In this document: positions 16,801 through 25,705 of the stretch, in pieces
Numbering within the stretch: the stretch's first letter is position 1
Layout of the letters: each line of letters starts with the position of its first letter
Assembly (NCBI RefSeq): GCF_003853705.1
Contig: NZ_QTQI01000017.1
Coordinates: forward strand, 1 to 64,000
Direction of reading: 5' to 3'
Length of the DNA stretch: 64,000 nt
DNA from: Burkholderia sp. Bp8992
Lineage (GTDB): Bacteria; Pseudomonadota; Gammaproteobacteria; Burkholderiales; Burkholderiaceae
The notes under the pieces: generated by a model
The model's input: the letters and a program-made list of their open reading frames with translations, nothing else
Databases searched by the model: none
What the model was told of the DNA's origin: nothing
Made by a program: the position numbers and the translations under genes

Positions 16801-16831
16801 AGTCGAGATCCGCTTCGAAATGCAGCCGCAT
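13805..16831 (-). CDS. Type III restriction enzyme Res subunit; nuclease motif altered
   Basis: Res subunits couple a DEAD/DEAH-type ATPase motor to a C-terminal PD-(D/E)xK nuclease and need the Mod subunit to find their site. The 1008-residue product has Walker A METGTGKT (about 99-106), Walker B variant VDEPQ (223-227) and motif VI QTLGRGLRL. The C-terminal nuclease region keeps HPDWAV (931-936), but where family members have VVETKG the sequence reads VVDTPNTDG (949-957). Thus Glu is Asp951 and the catalytic Lys position is Pro953. Cutting activity may be lost. The ATG at 16831 overlaps the mod stop (TGATG); a longer upstream open frame lies inside mod and is a shadow. Confidence 0.93.
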   Translation of the reverse strand: MRLHFEADLDYQREAIDAVCDLFRGQESYRGDFSVLANAAPGTTAAAQGSLGFAVSEQGVGNRLSLTDDALARNLADVQLRGGLPPSGLPGSRDFTVEMETGTGKTYVYLRTIFELNRRYGFTKFVIVVPSIAIKEGVHKTLAITEDHFRALYAGVPYDYFLYDSAKLGQVRHFAASAAIQIMVMTVAAINKKEINNLYKDSEKTGGEKPIDLIRATRPIVIVDEPQSVDGGLEGRGREALAAMAPLCTLRYSATHVDRHHMVYRLDAVDAYERKLVKQIEIASAIVEDAHNKPYVRLVGVSNRRGAISARVELDVATAAGVKRQIVTATDGDDLERLTKRALYAGLRIGEVHAVKGAEYVELRHPEGEAFLSLGEAFGDIDTLAVQREMIRRTIREHLDKELRLAERGVKVLSLFFVDSVERYRRYDENGMPVKGDYALIFEEEYARAARVPAYRALFDGVDVALEVGRAHNGYFSIDRKGGWTDTSESSAAARENAERAYGLIMREKEALLSFDTPLKFIFSHSALKEGWDNPNVFQICTLRDIQTERERRQTLGRGLRLAVDQDGERVRDPGVNTLTVIATERYESFAENLQKEIEADTGIRFGIVEEHQFAALPVQEDDGPAHALGIELSRVLWNHLHEQGYVDAQGKVLDRLKDALRQSALVLPDAFEMLRAPIVATLRKLSGRFAVRNADERRAIALRRDASGKAVVFGDDFRALWDRIRHRTVYSVEFDNAKLVRDCTAALHDAPDIARARLQWRKAEIDIGKAGIEAIEVAGAGTVLLDEGELPLPDLLTELQDRTQLTRRSLATILADSGRLDDFRVNPQQFIAVAADAINRCKRHALVAGIAYRKLGERHVHALESFESEALTGYLRNLRPDAQKSIHEAVVCETDAERAFADALEAHDGVKLYAKLPAWFRVQTPLGSYHPDWAVLAEQDGDERLYFVVDTPNTDGPVPSEHERAKLACGEAHFRALVDGDGAARFVRVRQADALFEPPVPLAGTGR

Positions 16832-18849
16832 CACAGGCTCCGCACGCGCTTCACGCCGTGCTGCTCGAGCAGCGCGGCGAGATTGAGCTTCGCGACGTCG
16901 TCGACGAAGCCGCTGTCGCGGAACAGGCAGGTGACGTCGCGCGACGCGCCGGTCGCATCCAGCAGGTCGACGATGCCGTCGGCGAGCGGGCCCGCGTCGT
17001 CGCGCGAAATGCGCGCATCGAAGCACGCGACGATCGAGCGGCCGATCAGGTGCACGGTCTTGCCGGCCACCTGGTGATGCTCGACCGGCGTGCACAGGTC
17101 GAGGCCGAGCTTCAGCGTCAGCTCGGCGAGCAGGTCGTCCTCGGTGCGGCCGGTCTTCACGTGCTCGACGGATGCGAACAGCGCGTGGTCGAAGTCGTCG
17201 CGGCGCGGGTCCCACTCGATCACGTTGGTCGTGTCGAGCCGGTACACGCGGAAACCGAGGTCGCCATAGCTTTCCGGATAGTCGCGTGCGACCTGCTGCG
17301 CGGCACGGCGCAGGCGTTCCTTGGTCACTTCGGCGAGCGTCAGCGGCTTTTTCAGCTTCGCGCAGAAATCGGCGGCCGCCAGTTGCGTCTTGTCGCGGCG
17401 GTCGAGCGCCTCGGGCAGCTGCACGAGGATGTAGCGCCGCGCGCCGCCGTCGGTCGCGTTCACCTGCATCACCGCGTGGCCGGTCGAGCCGGAGCCCGCG
17501 AAGCAGTCGAGCACGATGTCGTCGCCGCGCGTGCACCAGCCGATCACGGCCGCCGCGAAGTCGACCGGCTTCGGCAGGTCGAACGGAATGCCGAGCGTCT
17601 TCAGCAGCGCGTCGTCGGAGCCGGCGAACGGCAGCACCGACGGCACGTTCTCGTACATGTTCTCGTCGAGGTAGTAGATCCGCTGCGGCTGCGTGGTTTC
17701 ATCCGCGCCGAATTCGATCTGGCCGCGCTCGATCAGCGCCTGCATCGTCGCGGGCGGGTTGCGCCAGCCGCGCGCCGGCATCGCGCACGGCTTGCCGGTG
17801 ACGGGGTGGATCAGCGGCGTGAAATACTCTTCCGGCGCCTTCTTCTTGTTCGGCCAGGCCATCGACACGAGGCGGTACACGCGGCCTTCTTCCGACAGCC
17901 GGTCGTACATCACCTCGCCGCCGGACAGGTTGGTCTGCGCCTTCATCCATGCGCGGTATGCCTTCTGCGCGTCCTTCGCGTTGCCGCTGCGGTACACGGC
18001 GTCGTGCGCGGCGTCGAGCATGCGCTGCGCATTGCGCTTCGGGCGCTTGAGCGGCGCCTGTTCGAGCAGCGTCTCGGCGTTGCGCGCGAACAGCACCAGC
18101 GATTCGTGCTGGTACGCGACGCCGCGCGCGTCGCCCTTCGGGTTGCGCTTGTCCCACACGGCCACGCCCAGCTCGTTCTCCTCGCCGAAGATCTCGCGCA
18201 GCATCAGCACGAGCGCATGCACTTCGTGCTCGTCGATGTGCACGGCGATCAGCCCTTCGTCGGACAGCAGCGCGTGCGCGAGCTTCAGGCGCGGATACAT
18301 CATGTTCAGCCAGTCGGTGTGGAACCGGCCGTTCGCCTCGGTGTTGGTGCTGCGCTTCACGCCGCCCTGGGTCTGCCCGGTCATCGCCAGGTAGTGGCGG
18401 ATGCTGTCGCTGAAATCGTCCGGATAGACGAAATCGCTGCCGGTGTTGTACGGCGGGTCGATGTAGACGAGCTTCACCTTGCCGGCGTAGCTCTTGTGCA
18501 GCAGCTTCATCACGTCGAGGTTGTCGCCCTCGATCACGAGATGGCGCGTGTCGTCCCACGCGACGCTGTCGTCGGGGCAGGGTCGCAGCGTGCCCGTCGA
18601 CGGCGTGAGCGCAGCCTGGCGCGCGCTGCGCTTGCCGTGCCAGTGGAAGCCGTAGCGCTCGTCGGCGTCGCCGACCGTGCGGTCGCCGATCAGCGCCTTC
18701 AGCACGTCGACGTCGACCGACGCGCCGTTCGGGCCTTCGGTCACGAGTTCGGGGAACAGCGCCTTCAGGCGCGCGACGTTGTCGGCGGTGAAATCCGTCG
18801 ACATCGCCTGCGGGCTGGCCGCATCGAGTTTCTGCATCGTCTTTTCCAT
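16831..18849 (-). CDS. Type III DNA adenine-N6 methyltransferase Mod subunit
   Basis: The Mod subunit recognises the target site and methylates an adenine using S-adenosylmethionine. The 672-residue product is beta-class in motif order: catalytic motif IV DPPYNTG comes first (131-137), the variable recognition region follows, and the SAM-binding FAGSGSTGHAV motif lies near residue 460. The start at 18849 gives the N terminus MEKTMQKLD. No simple-sequence repeat is present in the 5' part, so phase variation by slippage is unlikely. It overlaps res by one base. Even if Res no longer cuts, this gene can still mark the genome. The 5' gap to the porin terminator (18850-19080) shows no gene. Confidence 0.93.
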   Translation of the reverse strand: MEKTMQKLDAASPQAMSTDFTADNVARLKALFPELVTEGPNGASVDVDVLKALIGDRTVGDADERYGFHWHGKRSARQAALTPSTGTLRPCPDDSVAWDDTRHLVIEGDNLDVMKLLHKSYAGKVKLVYIDPPYNTGSDFVYPDDFSDSIRHYLAMTGQTQGGVKRSTNTEANGRFHTDWLNMMYPRLKLAHALLSDEGLIAVHIDEHEVHALVLMLREIFGEENELGVAVWDKRNPKGDARGVAYQHESLVLFARNAETLLEQAPLKRPKRNAQRMLDAAHDAVYRSGNAKDAQKAYRAWMKAQTNLSGGEVMYDRLSEEGRVYRLVSMAWPNKKKAPEEYFTPLIHPVTGKPCAMPARGWRNPPATMQALIERGQIEFGADETTQPQRIYYLDENMYENVPSVLPFAGSDDALLKTLGIPFDLPKPVDFAAAVIGWCTRGDDIVLDCFAGSGSTGHAVMQVNATDGGARRYILVQLPEALDRRDKTQLAAADFCAKLKKPLTLAEVTKERLRRAAQQVARDYPESYGDLGFRVYRLDTTNVIEWDPRRDDFDHALFASVEHVKTGRTEDDLLAELTLKLGLDLCTPVEHHQVAGKTVHLIGRSIVACFDARISRDDAGPLADGIVDLLDATGASRDVTCLFRDSGFVDDVAKLNLAALLEQHGVKRVRSL

Positions 18850-19080
18850 CGGAGCCCGGCCGCGCGCGCCAGGACGTCGGGCGCGCTCACGGCACCGGCG
18901 GCAATGGCCGCCCGGGCAAACCCGAAACGCTAGCGAGTCGGTCGGCGCAGGTCAAGCGCCGATGTGGGCCGCGCATGCGTGCATCGGCCGCGATCGCCCG
19001 CCGGACGGGCCGCAAGCGGTGTCGGGCCGGTTGTCGCACGGGCCGGCCGGCGGCACCGGGAGCAGGGCGAAAAAGGACGA

Positions 19081-19118
19081 AAAAAAGGGCACGGTCGGCG
19101 CCAAGCGCCGGCGTGCCC
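19081..19118 (-). terminator. Rho-independent terminator of the porin gene
   Basis: On the minus strand a GGGCAC...GTGCCC stem (19118-19113 with 19092-19087) with inner GGCGC/GCGCC pairing runs into a stretch of six T residues (complement of 19086-19081). Confidence 0.88.
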
Positions 19119-19150
19119 GCATGGAGAATCCCGGATTGACCGCCCCGAGG

Positions 19151-20281
19151 TCAGAAGCGCGTACGGATGCCCGAGGTCAGTTCGAGCTGGTTCTTCGCGC
19201 CGAACGTCGACGACACCGTGTAGCCGCCGTGCAGCTTCATGTAGTCGCCGGCCAGGTACACCTCGGTGCGCTTGCTCAGGTGATAGAACACCGACCCGTA
19301 GATCGTCTCCTTGAAGCCGTTGGCGACGCCGTTGGTCAGGCTGAACGCGCCGAGGTTGGCATTCGGCGTAAAGCCGTCCGCGTTGTTCGCGGCGTTCTTG
19401 ATGCGCATCTGCTGGTAGCCGAGCTCGTAGTCGAGCGCGCCCTTCGGCGCGATCTTCATCGACACCGTCCACGAATCGTCGTGACGCTGGCCGAGCGCGC
19501 CCTGGTCGCCGTTGTAGCGGAAGTAGCCGGCATTCAGGCGCACGATGTCGAACGTGTAGTTGCCGCCGACCGAGAACGTCTGGTTCCGGTAGCCGTTGTG
19601 GTTCACGTGGTTGTAGAAGCCCGACACGTTGAACGGCCCGCCGTTGTAGCCGAGCGCGGCCTGATACGCGGAGCCGGTCGCGAACGAGGTCGAGTTGCTG
19701 AACTGGTAGCCGGCGCTTGCGAAGATGCCGTTGCTGAACAGCTTCTTCCACGCGACGCCGTTGTTGTAGCGCGTGCCGGTCGGGCCGGCCGCGTAGAAGA
19801 TCATCTGCTTGAAGTTGTTCGAGTTGGTCCAGCCGCCTTCCTCGGTCGACAGCCTCGCGGTGCCGTACGCGTCGCCGTAGATCGTCGATGCGTCGCGCGC
19901 GATCGTGTTCTGGAAGCCGGCCGTCAGCTTGCCGAAGCGCTCGTCCTCGACGCCCACCCACGCGTCGCGGTCGAAGATCTGGCCTTCATCTTCCATCTGG
20001 CCGTTCGCGACCACGAATTCGCTTTCGAGGCGGAAGATGATCTTCGTGCCGCCGCCGATGTCTTCGGCACCTTTCAGGCCCCAGCGGCTGCCGCTGAACC
20101 ACGGTTCGCCTTCGTTGCCCATCCCGATCACGTGTTTGCCGTTCGCGTCGGCGTGGGTCCGGTAGGTCGGAAAGCTCAGGTCCATCAGGCCGTAGAGCTG
20201 CACGCTCGATTGCGCATGCGCCTGGGTGCCGGCGCACAGGCCAGCCGCCGCGATGGAAAGGGCAAGGGTTTTTCGTTTCAA
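19151..20281 (-). CDS. Outer-membrane porin, Gram-negative trimeric type (Burkholderia OpcP/OmpC family)
   Basis: The 376-residue product has a signal peptide of about 23 residues (cleavage after AHA) and begins SSVQLYGLMD, the first beta strand of this porin family. It ends in Phe, as required for outer-membrane insertion. Conserved GxxxSRWGLKG and GLRTRF-like ends are present. The start is a TTG at 20281: GGAGGAGA stands just before it and no ATG is available near the signal peptide. It lies next to a two-component system and an ABC importer on the same strand, so a specific-uptake role regulated by that system is plausible but not shown. Confidence 0.93.
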   Translation of the reverse strand: MKRKTLALSIAAAGLCAGTQAHAQSSVQLYGLMDLSFPTYRTHADANGKHVIGMGNEGEPWFSGSRWGLKGAEDIGGGTKIIFRLESEFVVANGQMEDEGQIFDRDAWVGVEDERFGKLTAGFQNTIARDASTIYGDAYGTARLSTEEGGWTNSNNFKQMIFYAAGPTGTRYNNGVAWKKLFSNGIFASAGYQFSNSTSFATGSAYQAALGYNGGPFNVSGFYNHVNHNGYRNQTFSVGGNYTFDIVRLNAGYFRYNGDQGALGQRHDDSWTVSMKIAPKGALDYELGYQQMRIKNAANNADGFTPNANLGAFSLTNGVANGFKETIYGSVFYHLSKRTEVYLAGDYMKLHGGYTVSSTFGAKNQLELTSGIRTRF

Positions 20282-20562
20282 GATCGTCTCCTCCGAGCTG
20301 CCGCATTGAAATCTTGTCGTTTGCAGTACGTAATGTATGCCGACTCTTGCCGGCCACAGCGAGAGGGCCGACGCATAGCATCGTAGAGCGTGCAATCCTT
20401 CACGACGCTTTCCCGGACGCAAGAATCGGATCGGTGAAAACACCGAACGCGCAACGATCACGAATCGGGCAGGCGTGCGCAAGCGAGCCTGCCGGGCATC
20501 CGGCTGGCCTGAACGACTTTTCGTGCTACGAATCGATGTTCCCGGCGCCGGGGGCGTACCCG

Positions 20563-21240
20563 TCAGTCCTGCGTGCTCTTCATGCGCAGGATGTAACCGA
20601 GCCCGCGCAGCGTGATGATTTCGGCCGTGCTGCCCGCGAGATGCTTGCGCAGCCGGTGGATGTAGATGTCGATCGCGTCGGCGCTCGGCTCGTCGTCGAG
20701 CGCGAACACGCTGTCCATCAGCCGCGCCTTCGATACCGTCTTGTTCTGCTGCAGCATCAGCGTTTCGAGGATCGCATGCTCGCGGCGCCGCAGCGCGAGC
20801 ACCGTTTCGCCGCAGCGGAATTCGCGCGTGCCGAATGCATAGACGAGGTCGCCGCACACGAGCTGCGTCGTGCCGACGCCGGCCTGCCGGCGGATCAGCG
20901 CGCGGATTCGCGCGACCAGTTCGCGCGATTCGAACGGCTTCACGACGTAGTCGTCGGCGCCCGCGCCGAAGCAGTCGACCTTGTCGTCGACCGAACCGTG
21001 CGCGGTCAGCATCAGCACCGGCACGTTGTCGTTGCGGCGCCGCAACCGGGCGAGCACCTCCTTGCCGCTGATGCCGGGCAGGCGCATGTCGAGCAGCACG
21101 GCGTCGTAGCGTTCGGTCTTCAGCACGGTGTCCGCGCGTTCGCCGTCGCCGACGCAGTCGACCGCGAAATCCTCGCCGCGCAGCAGGTTCACGATCCAGT
21201 GCGCGAGCTCGGCGTTGTCTTCGACCAGCAAAAGTTTCAT
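20563..21240 (-). CDS. OmpR-family response regulator (TctD-like)
   Basis: The 225-residue protein has a receiver domain with acidic pocket ED (7-8), phosphorylation site Asp51 in LLDMRLPG and the conserved Lys in YVVKPF. A winged-helix DNA-binding domain follows (about 125-220), ending in LRGLGYILR. It begins 13 bases after the kinase stop, so both are in one operon. TctD-type regulators control tricarboxylate uptake genes; here the neighbours are an ABC importer and a porin, which are its likely targets. Confidence 0.93.
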   Translation of the reverse strand: MKLLLVEDNAELAHWIVNLLRGEDFAVDCVGDGERADTVLKTERYDAVLLDMRLPGISGKEVLARLRRRNDNVPVLMLTAHGSVDDKVDCFGAGADDYVVKPFESRELVARIRALIRRQAGVGTTQLVCGDLVYAFGTREFRCGETVLALRRREHAILETLMLQQNKTVSKARLMDSVFALDDEPSADAIDIYIHRLRKHLAGSTAEIITLRGLGYILRMKSTQD

Positions 21241-21253
21241 GACGGCGTTCTCT

Positions 21254-22687
21254 TCAATCGAAAGCGGGCAACCGCACGGTCACGACGATACCGCGATTGC
21301 CGGCTCCCGGCGCGAGCGATGCGCTGCCGCCGTGCGCCTGCGCGATCTCGCGGACGATCGCCAGCCCGAGGCCCGACCCTTCGGTGTCGGCCGACACGCG
21401 GTAGAACCGCTTGAACACGTGCGGGCGCGCTTCGGCCGGGATGCCGGGGCCGTTGTCGACCACGTCGAGCACGACCGCGTCGCCGTCGCGCCGCGCGCAG
21501 ACGGTCACGCAGCCGCCCGGCTGCGTGTAGCGCACCGCGTTGTCGACGAGGTTCATCACCAGCGCGGTCAGCAGGCTGTCGCTGCCCGCGACGTCGAGCC
21601 GCTCGCCGAGATCGGCGCCGAGGTCGATGTCGCGCCGCTGCGCGAGCACGATCGTCTCCTCCAGCACGCTCGACACCACGGCGGCAAGATCGACGCGATG
21701 GGTCAGCAGCGTCGACGGCGTCGCTTCCGCATGCGCGAGCAGCAGCAGCTTGTCGGTCACGTCGGCCATCTTGCGGCTGCTGCGCTGCATGCTGTCGAGC
21801 ACCGTCGCAAGTTCCGGATCGTCCTGCCCGCGCCGCTGCGCATACTGGATCTGCGTGTCGAGCACCGCGATCGGCGTGCGCAGCTGGTGCGCGGCATCCG
21901 CGATGAAGCGGCGCTGCGTGGCCGTGTGCGTGTTGAGCCGCGCGATGCACTGGTTGATCGCGTCGACGATCGGCCGCAGTTCGTGCTGCAGCCGCTCGGG
22001 GCGGATCGGCTCGAGTTCCATCGGCCCGCGGTCGGCCACATCGTCCTTCAGCTTCATCAGCGGGCGCAACTCGAAGGTGAGCCCGAGGTAGACGAGCACC
22101 ACCGCGAGCACCAGCATCAGCGACAGGCGCACGAGTTGCGGCCGCCAGATCGTTGCGACCATCGCGCCGTGCGAGCGCGTCGTCTTCGCGACGACCACCG
22201 TGACGGTTTCGACCTGTCCTTCGTCGTACAGCTGGCGGTCGTAGGCCACCGCGCGCAGCGGCACGTTGTCGAGCGACGTGTCGTACAGCGTCGGCTCGAC
22301 GCCATGCCGCGCGGGCAGGTCGAGCGCCGGATTGCCGGCGAGCAGGCGGCCGTGGCCGTCGATCACCTTGTAGAACACCGAATCGCCCGACGGCGACTCG
22401 AAGATCTCCAGCGCGGCCGGCGGCACGTCGGCCGCCGGCCGCCCGTTGCGCCATTCGACGTCCTCGCCGATCGTGCGAGCGGACGCGACGAGCGCGCTGT
22501 CCTGCACGAGCGCGGCCGTGGTCCGCGCGGTGTCGTACGACATCGCGCCCGCGATCAGCACGAACACCGCGAGCGGCAGCAGCAGCCACCACAGCAGCCG
22601 CCCGCGCAGGCTGTGCGCCATCCCGTTGCGCTCCTTCTCCGAAATGCCGAACCGCGCCGGGGTCGCCGGCGCGGTCGGGTGTGTCAT
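21254..22687 (-). CDS. Sensor histidine kinase (TctE-like, 2CSK_N sensor)
   Basis: The 477-residue kinase has two membrane helices (about 33-53 and 185-205) that flank a periplasmic sensor region of about 130 residues of the 2CSK_N type. The phosphoacceptor box is ADAAHQLRTP (His about 272). An ATP-binding domain follows with N box MNLVDNAVRY, G1 VDNGPGIP and G2 GSGLGLAI. It starts 22 bases after the stop of the ABC permease and is followed at once by its regulator. This suggests that the importer and the sensor are one transcription unit, as in systems where the transporter contributes to sensing. Confidence 0.93.
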   Translation of the reverse strand: MTHPTAPATPARFGISEKERNGMAHSLRGRLLWWLLLPLAVFVLIAGAMSYDTARTTAALVQDSALVASARTIGEDVEWRNGRPAADVPPAALEIFESPSGDSVFYKVIDGHGRLLAGNPALDLPARHGVEPTLYDTSLDNVPLRAVAYDRQLYDEGQVETVTVVVAKTTRSHGAMVATIWRPQLVRLSLMLVLAVVLVYLGLTFELRPLMKLKDDVADRGPMELEPIRPERLQHELRPIVDAINQCIARLNTHTATQRRFIADAAHQLRTPIAVLDTQIQYAQRRGQDDPELATVLDSMQRSSRKMADVTDKLLLLAHAEATPSTLLTHRVDLAAVVSSVLEETIVLAQRRDIDLGADLGERLDVAGSDSLLTALVMNLVDNAVRYTQPGGCVTVCARRDGDAVVLDVVDNGPGIPAEARPHVFKRFYRVSADTEGSGLGLAIVREIAQAHGGSASLAPGAGNRGIVVTVRLPAFD

Positions 22688-22709
22688 GTCAGGCGTGCGC
22701 CGGCGGCGT

Positions 22710-23567
22710 TCAGAACGCCGCGGGCCGCCACTTCAACAGCCGCTTCTCGAGCCAGGTCAGCAGGTAGTCGGCGGCCAGCGCGACCACGGCCAGCACGATC
22801 ATCGCCGCGAACACGCCGCTCGCGTTGAACGCACCCTGGGCGGTGGAGATTAGCAGCCCGATGCCCTGTTTGGAACCCAGGAATTCGCCGACGACCGCAC
22901 CGACCAGCGCGAAGCCGAAGCTCACGTGCAGGCTGGCGAGAATCCAGCTCAGCGCGGACGGGATCACGACGGACGTGGTGATCTGCCGGCGCGACGCGCC
23001 GAGGATCTGCGCGTTCGCGATCAGGTAGCGGTCGGCTTCGCGCACACCCTGGAACGCGTTGCCGAACACGACGAAGAACACCATCACGACGGCCAGCGCG
23101 ATCTTCGACGCCATCCCGAGGCCGAGCGCGATCACGAAGATCGAGCCGAGCACGACGCGCGGGATCGAGTTCGCGATCTGGATGTAGAGGCCGAACACGT
23201 CGGCCATCAGCTTGTTGCGGCCGAGCACGATCCCGCAGATCACGCCGGCGACCGAGCCGATCACGAAACCGATCCCGGTTTCCTCGAGCGTGACCCACAC
23301 CTGCGTGAGCAGCGGGCCCTGCGACGTGCCGTTCGCGAACCAGTCCTGGAGCTGCGCGAAGATCAGCGTCGGCTGCGAGAAGAAGAACGGGTCGATCCAC
23401 TTGAGCCGCGCGGCGAGTTCCCAGCCGCCGAGCGCGACGACGAGCACGGCGATCCGCAGGCCGATGATCAGTTGCCGGCGGCGGCGCAGCCGGGTTTGAG
23501 CGGCGCGCGACTCGTCCTCGAGCGTCGTCGCCGGAATGGCGGTGGGGGGAAGCGTCATGTCGGTCAT
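22710..23567 (-). CDS. ABC importer permease (NitT/TauT, SsuC/TauC-like)
   Basis: The 285-residue protein has six predicted membrane helices, and the EAA-type loop around GASRRQITTSVVIPSALSWI at about residues 190-210 contacts the ATPase. The start at 23567 has AGGAGC close by; an ATG three codons on is also usable. It follows the ATPase gene in the same direction with a 38-base gap. Members of this subfamily import sulfonates, taurine, nitrate, pyrimidine precursors or related anions; the substrate here is not known. Confidence 0.93.
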   Translation of the reverse strand: MTDMTLPPTAIPATTLEDESRAAQTRLRRRRQLIIGLRIAVLVVALGGWELAARLKWIDPFFFSQPTLIFAQLQDWFANGTSQGPLLTQVWVTLEETGIGFVIGSVAGVICGIVLGRNKLMADVFGLYIQIANSIPRVVLGSIFVIALGLGMASKIALAVVMVFFVVFGNAFQGVREADRYLIANAQILGASRRQITTSVVIPSALSWILASLHVSFGFALVGAVVGEFLGSKQGIGLLISTAQGAFNASGVFAAMIVLAVVALAADYLLTWLEKRLLKWRPAAF

Positions 23568-23605
23568 GCTCCTGTCCTTGCTGTCCTTGCCGTGCGGCGT
23601 ATGCG

Positions 23606-24403
23606 TCAGCCGATCTGCACTTCTTCGCGCAGGTCGTGCCAGATGTCCTTGGAAATTTCGATGAAGCGCGTGTCGTAGCGGATCTCCGACGTGACGCGCG
23701 GGCGCGGCAGGTCGATCTCGTACACGCGCTTGAGCGTCGCGGGGCGCGCGGTCAGCACGAACACGCGGTCGGCGAGCGCGATCGCCTCTTCGAGATCGTG
23801 CGTGACGAACACGACCGAGCCCTTGTTCGCGGACCAGAGCTGCAGCAGCTCGTCCTGCATCAGCGTGCGCGTCTGCATGTCGAGCGCGGAGAACGGCTCG
23901 TCCATCAGCAGGATTTCGGGCTGGTTGATGAAGGTCTGCGCGAGCGCGACGCGCTTGCGCATCCCGCCCGACAGCTGGTGCGGGTAGTGCTTCGTGAACT
24001 TGTCGAGGCCGACCTTGCGGATCCATTCCTCGGCCTGCGCATACGCGACGTCCTTCGAGCGGCCGCGAAACAACGGGCCCGCCGCGACGTTGTCGATCAC
24101 GTTGCGCCACGGAAACACCGCGTCGGCCTGGAACACGAAGCCGATGCGCGGGTCGATCCCGTCGACCGGGCGGCCCATCACGCGGACTTCGCCCGACGCG
24201 GGCTTGAGCAGCCCGGTGATCAGGTTCAGCGTCGTCGACTTGCCGCAGCCGGTCGGCCCGACGATCGCGATGAACTCGCCGCGCGCGACGCTCATGCTGA
24301 AGTCGCGCAACGCGACGGTGGCCTTGCCTTCCGGCGAAATGAAGCGGCACGACACGTTGCGAAACTCGATCGCCGGTGTGCTCGGGGAGACTGCCTGGTT
24401 CAT
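23606..24403 (-). CDS. ABC importer ATP-binding protein (NitT/TauT, SsuB/TauB-like)
   Basis: The 265-residue protein has Walker A GPTGCGKST (49-57), Q-loop VFQAD, signature LSGGM (about 150-154), Walker B EILLMDEPFSALD and the switch His in VTHDLEEA. It is the length of SsuB/TauB-type ATPases. The start at 24403 gives MNQAVSPSTP; a longer open frame upstream is a shadow of the binding-protein gene. It lies between the solute-binding protein and permease genes. Confidence 0.95.
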   Translation of the reverse strand: MNQAVSPSTPAIEFRNVSCRFISPEGKATVALRDFSMSVARGEFIAIVGPTGCGKSTTLNLITGLLKPASGEVRVMGRPVDGIDPRIGFVFQADAVFPWRNVIDNVAAGPLFRGRSKDVAYAQAEEWIRKVGLDKFTKHYPHQLSGGMRKRVALAQTFINQPEILLMDEPFSALDMQTRTLMQDELLQLWSANKGSVVFVTHDLEEAIALADRVFVLTARPATLKRVYEIDLPRPRVTSEIRYDTRFIEISKDIWHDLREEVQIG

Positions 24404-24516
24404 CGCATGAATCCTGCGGGTGAAGAGGGCATCGCATCGTGGCGACGCCGGGCCGGCCAGCCGGACCGGAACGGGGGAGCGCACGGCGGCGGGATCGCCG
24501 CCGCCGGCGCCGCTGC

Positions 24517-25521
24517 TTACTTCGCGTTCACGAAATCGTTCGTGAAGGTGCGCGCGAGGTCGATGTGCTTGCCCTTCACCGACGGGTTGAACGCCGACAG
24601 CACCTTCAGCACGGTCGCCGGGCCGTCGGCCGGCATCTTCGCGTCGGCCGTGTACATCGGCAGCGACGCCTTCAGCGCGGACACGTACAGCGCCTTGTCC
24701 TTCTGGTAGTCGGCCGGCATCTTCGCGGCGATTTCGTCGGCGCTGTGCGTGTGGATGAACTGCATCGTCTTCGCGAACGCGTGCGCGAGCTTGGTCGCTT
24801 CCGCCTTGTGCGAATCGGCCCAGGCCGACTGCACGTACAGGCTCGCGGCCGGGTAGGTGCCGCCGAGCGCGGCGCGCGTGCCTTCCAGCGTGCGCAGGTC
24901 GACCAGCACCTTCGCGTCGCCCATCTTCTCGAGCGCGGACACCGTCGGCTCGGTCGTCATCCCGGCGTCGATCCGGCCCTGCTTGATCGCGGCGATGAAG
25001 CTCGCGTCGGCACCGACCGGCAGCATCGTGTACTGCGTCGACTGCACGCCATGCTGCAGCGCGAGGAATTGCGTGAGGAAGCTCGTCGACGAGCCGAGGC
25101 CCGTCACGCCGAGCGTCTTGCCTTTCGCGTCGGCCATCGACTTGAACGTCGGCGCGGCCTTGGTCGACACCATCTCGACTTCGCCCGGCACCTGGCACAA
25201 CACGGCGATCGCCTTTACGTCCTTGCCCTTGCTCTGCAGATCGACCGTGTGGTCGTAGAAGCCGACGACGCCCTGCACGGCGCCCGCGAGCAGCTCGTTC
25301 TCGGCGTCGACGCCGGCCGGCTGCGACAGCAGCTCGACATCGAGCCCTTCTGCCTTGAAGTAGCCGAGTTCCTGCGTGAGCCGCGCGGGCAGGTAGATCA
25401 GCTTCGCGATCCCGCCGACCATGATCGTGATCTTGCCGCCGTCGTCGGCGAGGGCGGGGTGAGCGGCAAGCGCGCAGCTCAGGCTGGCTGCCACGGCGAG
25501 GGTGCGCAGGATGGGTCGCAT
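24517..25521 (-). CDS. ABC importer periplasmic substrate-binding protein (NMT1/SsuA-like)
   Basis: The 334-residue product starts at 25521 with GGAGACGACCCG upstream. A signal peptide of about 25 residues ends in HPALA-DD. The mature part has the features of NMT1/SsuA-type binding proteins: an N-terminal strand KITIMVGGI, a GxGSSTSFLTQFLAL motif (about 150) and a hinge near the middle. It is the first gene of the leftward importer-kinase-regulator run. The ligand is not deducible; sulfonate, aromatic or other anionic compounds are typical of this family. Confidence 0.92.
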   Translation of the reverse strand: MRPILRTLAVAASLSCALAAHPALADDGGKITIMVGGIAKLIYLPARLTQELGYFKAEGLDVELLSQPAGVDAENELLAGAVQGVVGFYDHTVDLQSKGKDVKAIAVLCQVPGEVEMVSTKAAPTFKSMADAKGKTLGVTGLGSSTSFLTQFLALQHGVQSTQYTMLPVGADASFIAAIKQGRIDAGMTTEPTVSALEKMGDAKVLVDLRTLEGTRAALGGTYPAASLYVQSAWADSHKAEATKLAHAFAKTMQFIHTHSADEIAAKMPADYQKDKALYVSALKASLPMYTADAKMPADGPATVLKVLSAFNPSVKGKHIDLARTFTNDFVNAK

Positions 25522-25705
25522 CGGGTCGTCTCCGTTCGTTGTATTCGTCTGGCGCGATGCTTGCTGCATCGTCACGACGAGTATAGGGACGCGAAACCTT
25601 CCGCTACCTTTCGCGGGCCGGCGATTCTTTTAGGGGTTTTCCAGCAACGGGGGGCGGAACGGGAGCGACATGCGCCGAAGCGGGGCGACGGCGGCCTGCC
25701 GGGCG

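Noticed and set aside
13706-17077. Long plus-strand open frame of over 1100 codons opposite res
   Set aside because: It is antisense to res, has no ribosome site and an Arg/Val/Ala/Glu-rich composition typical of a GC-rich antisense shadow.
16832-17536. N-terminal extension of Res
   Set aside because: The extra frame lies inside mod and lacks Res features; the coupled TGATG start is better.
16831-18849. Phase-variable mod gene
   Set aside because: No tandem simple repeat lies in the 5' part of the gene.
23568-25198. Longer versions of the ABC permease and ATPase
   Set aside because: The upstream frames overlap the neighbouring genes in other frames and give random Arg/Ala-rich sequence.
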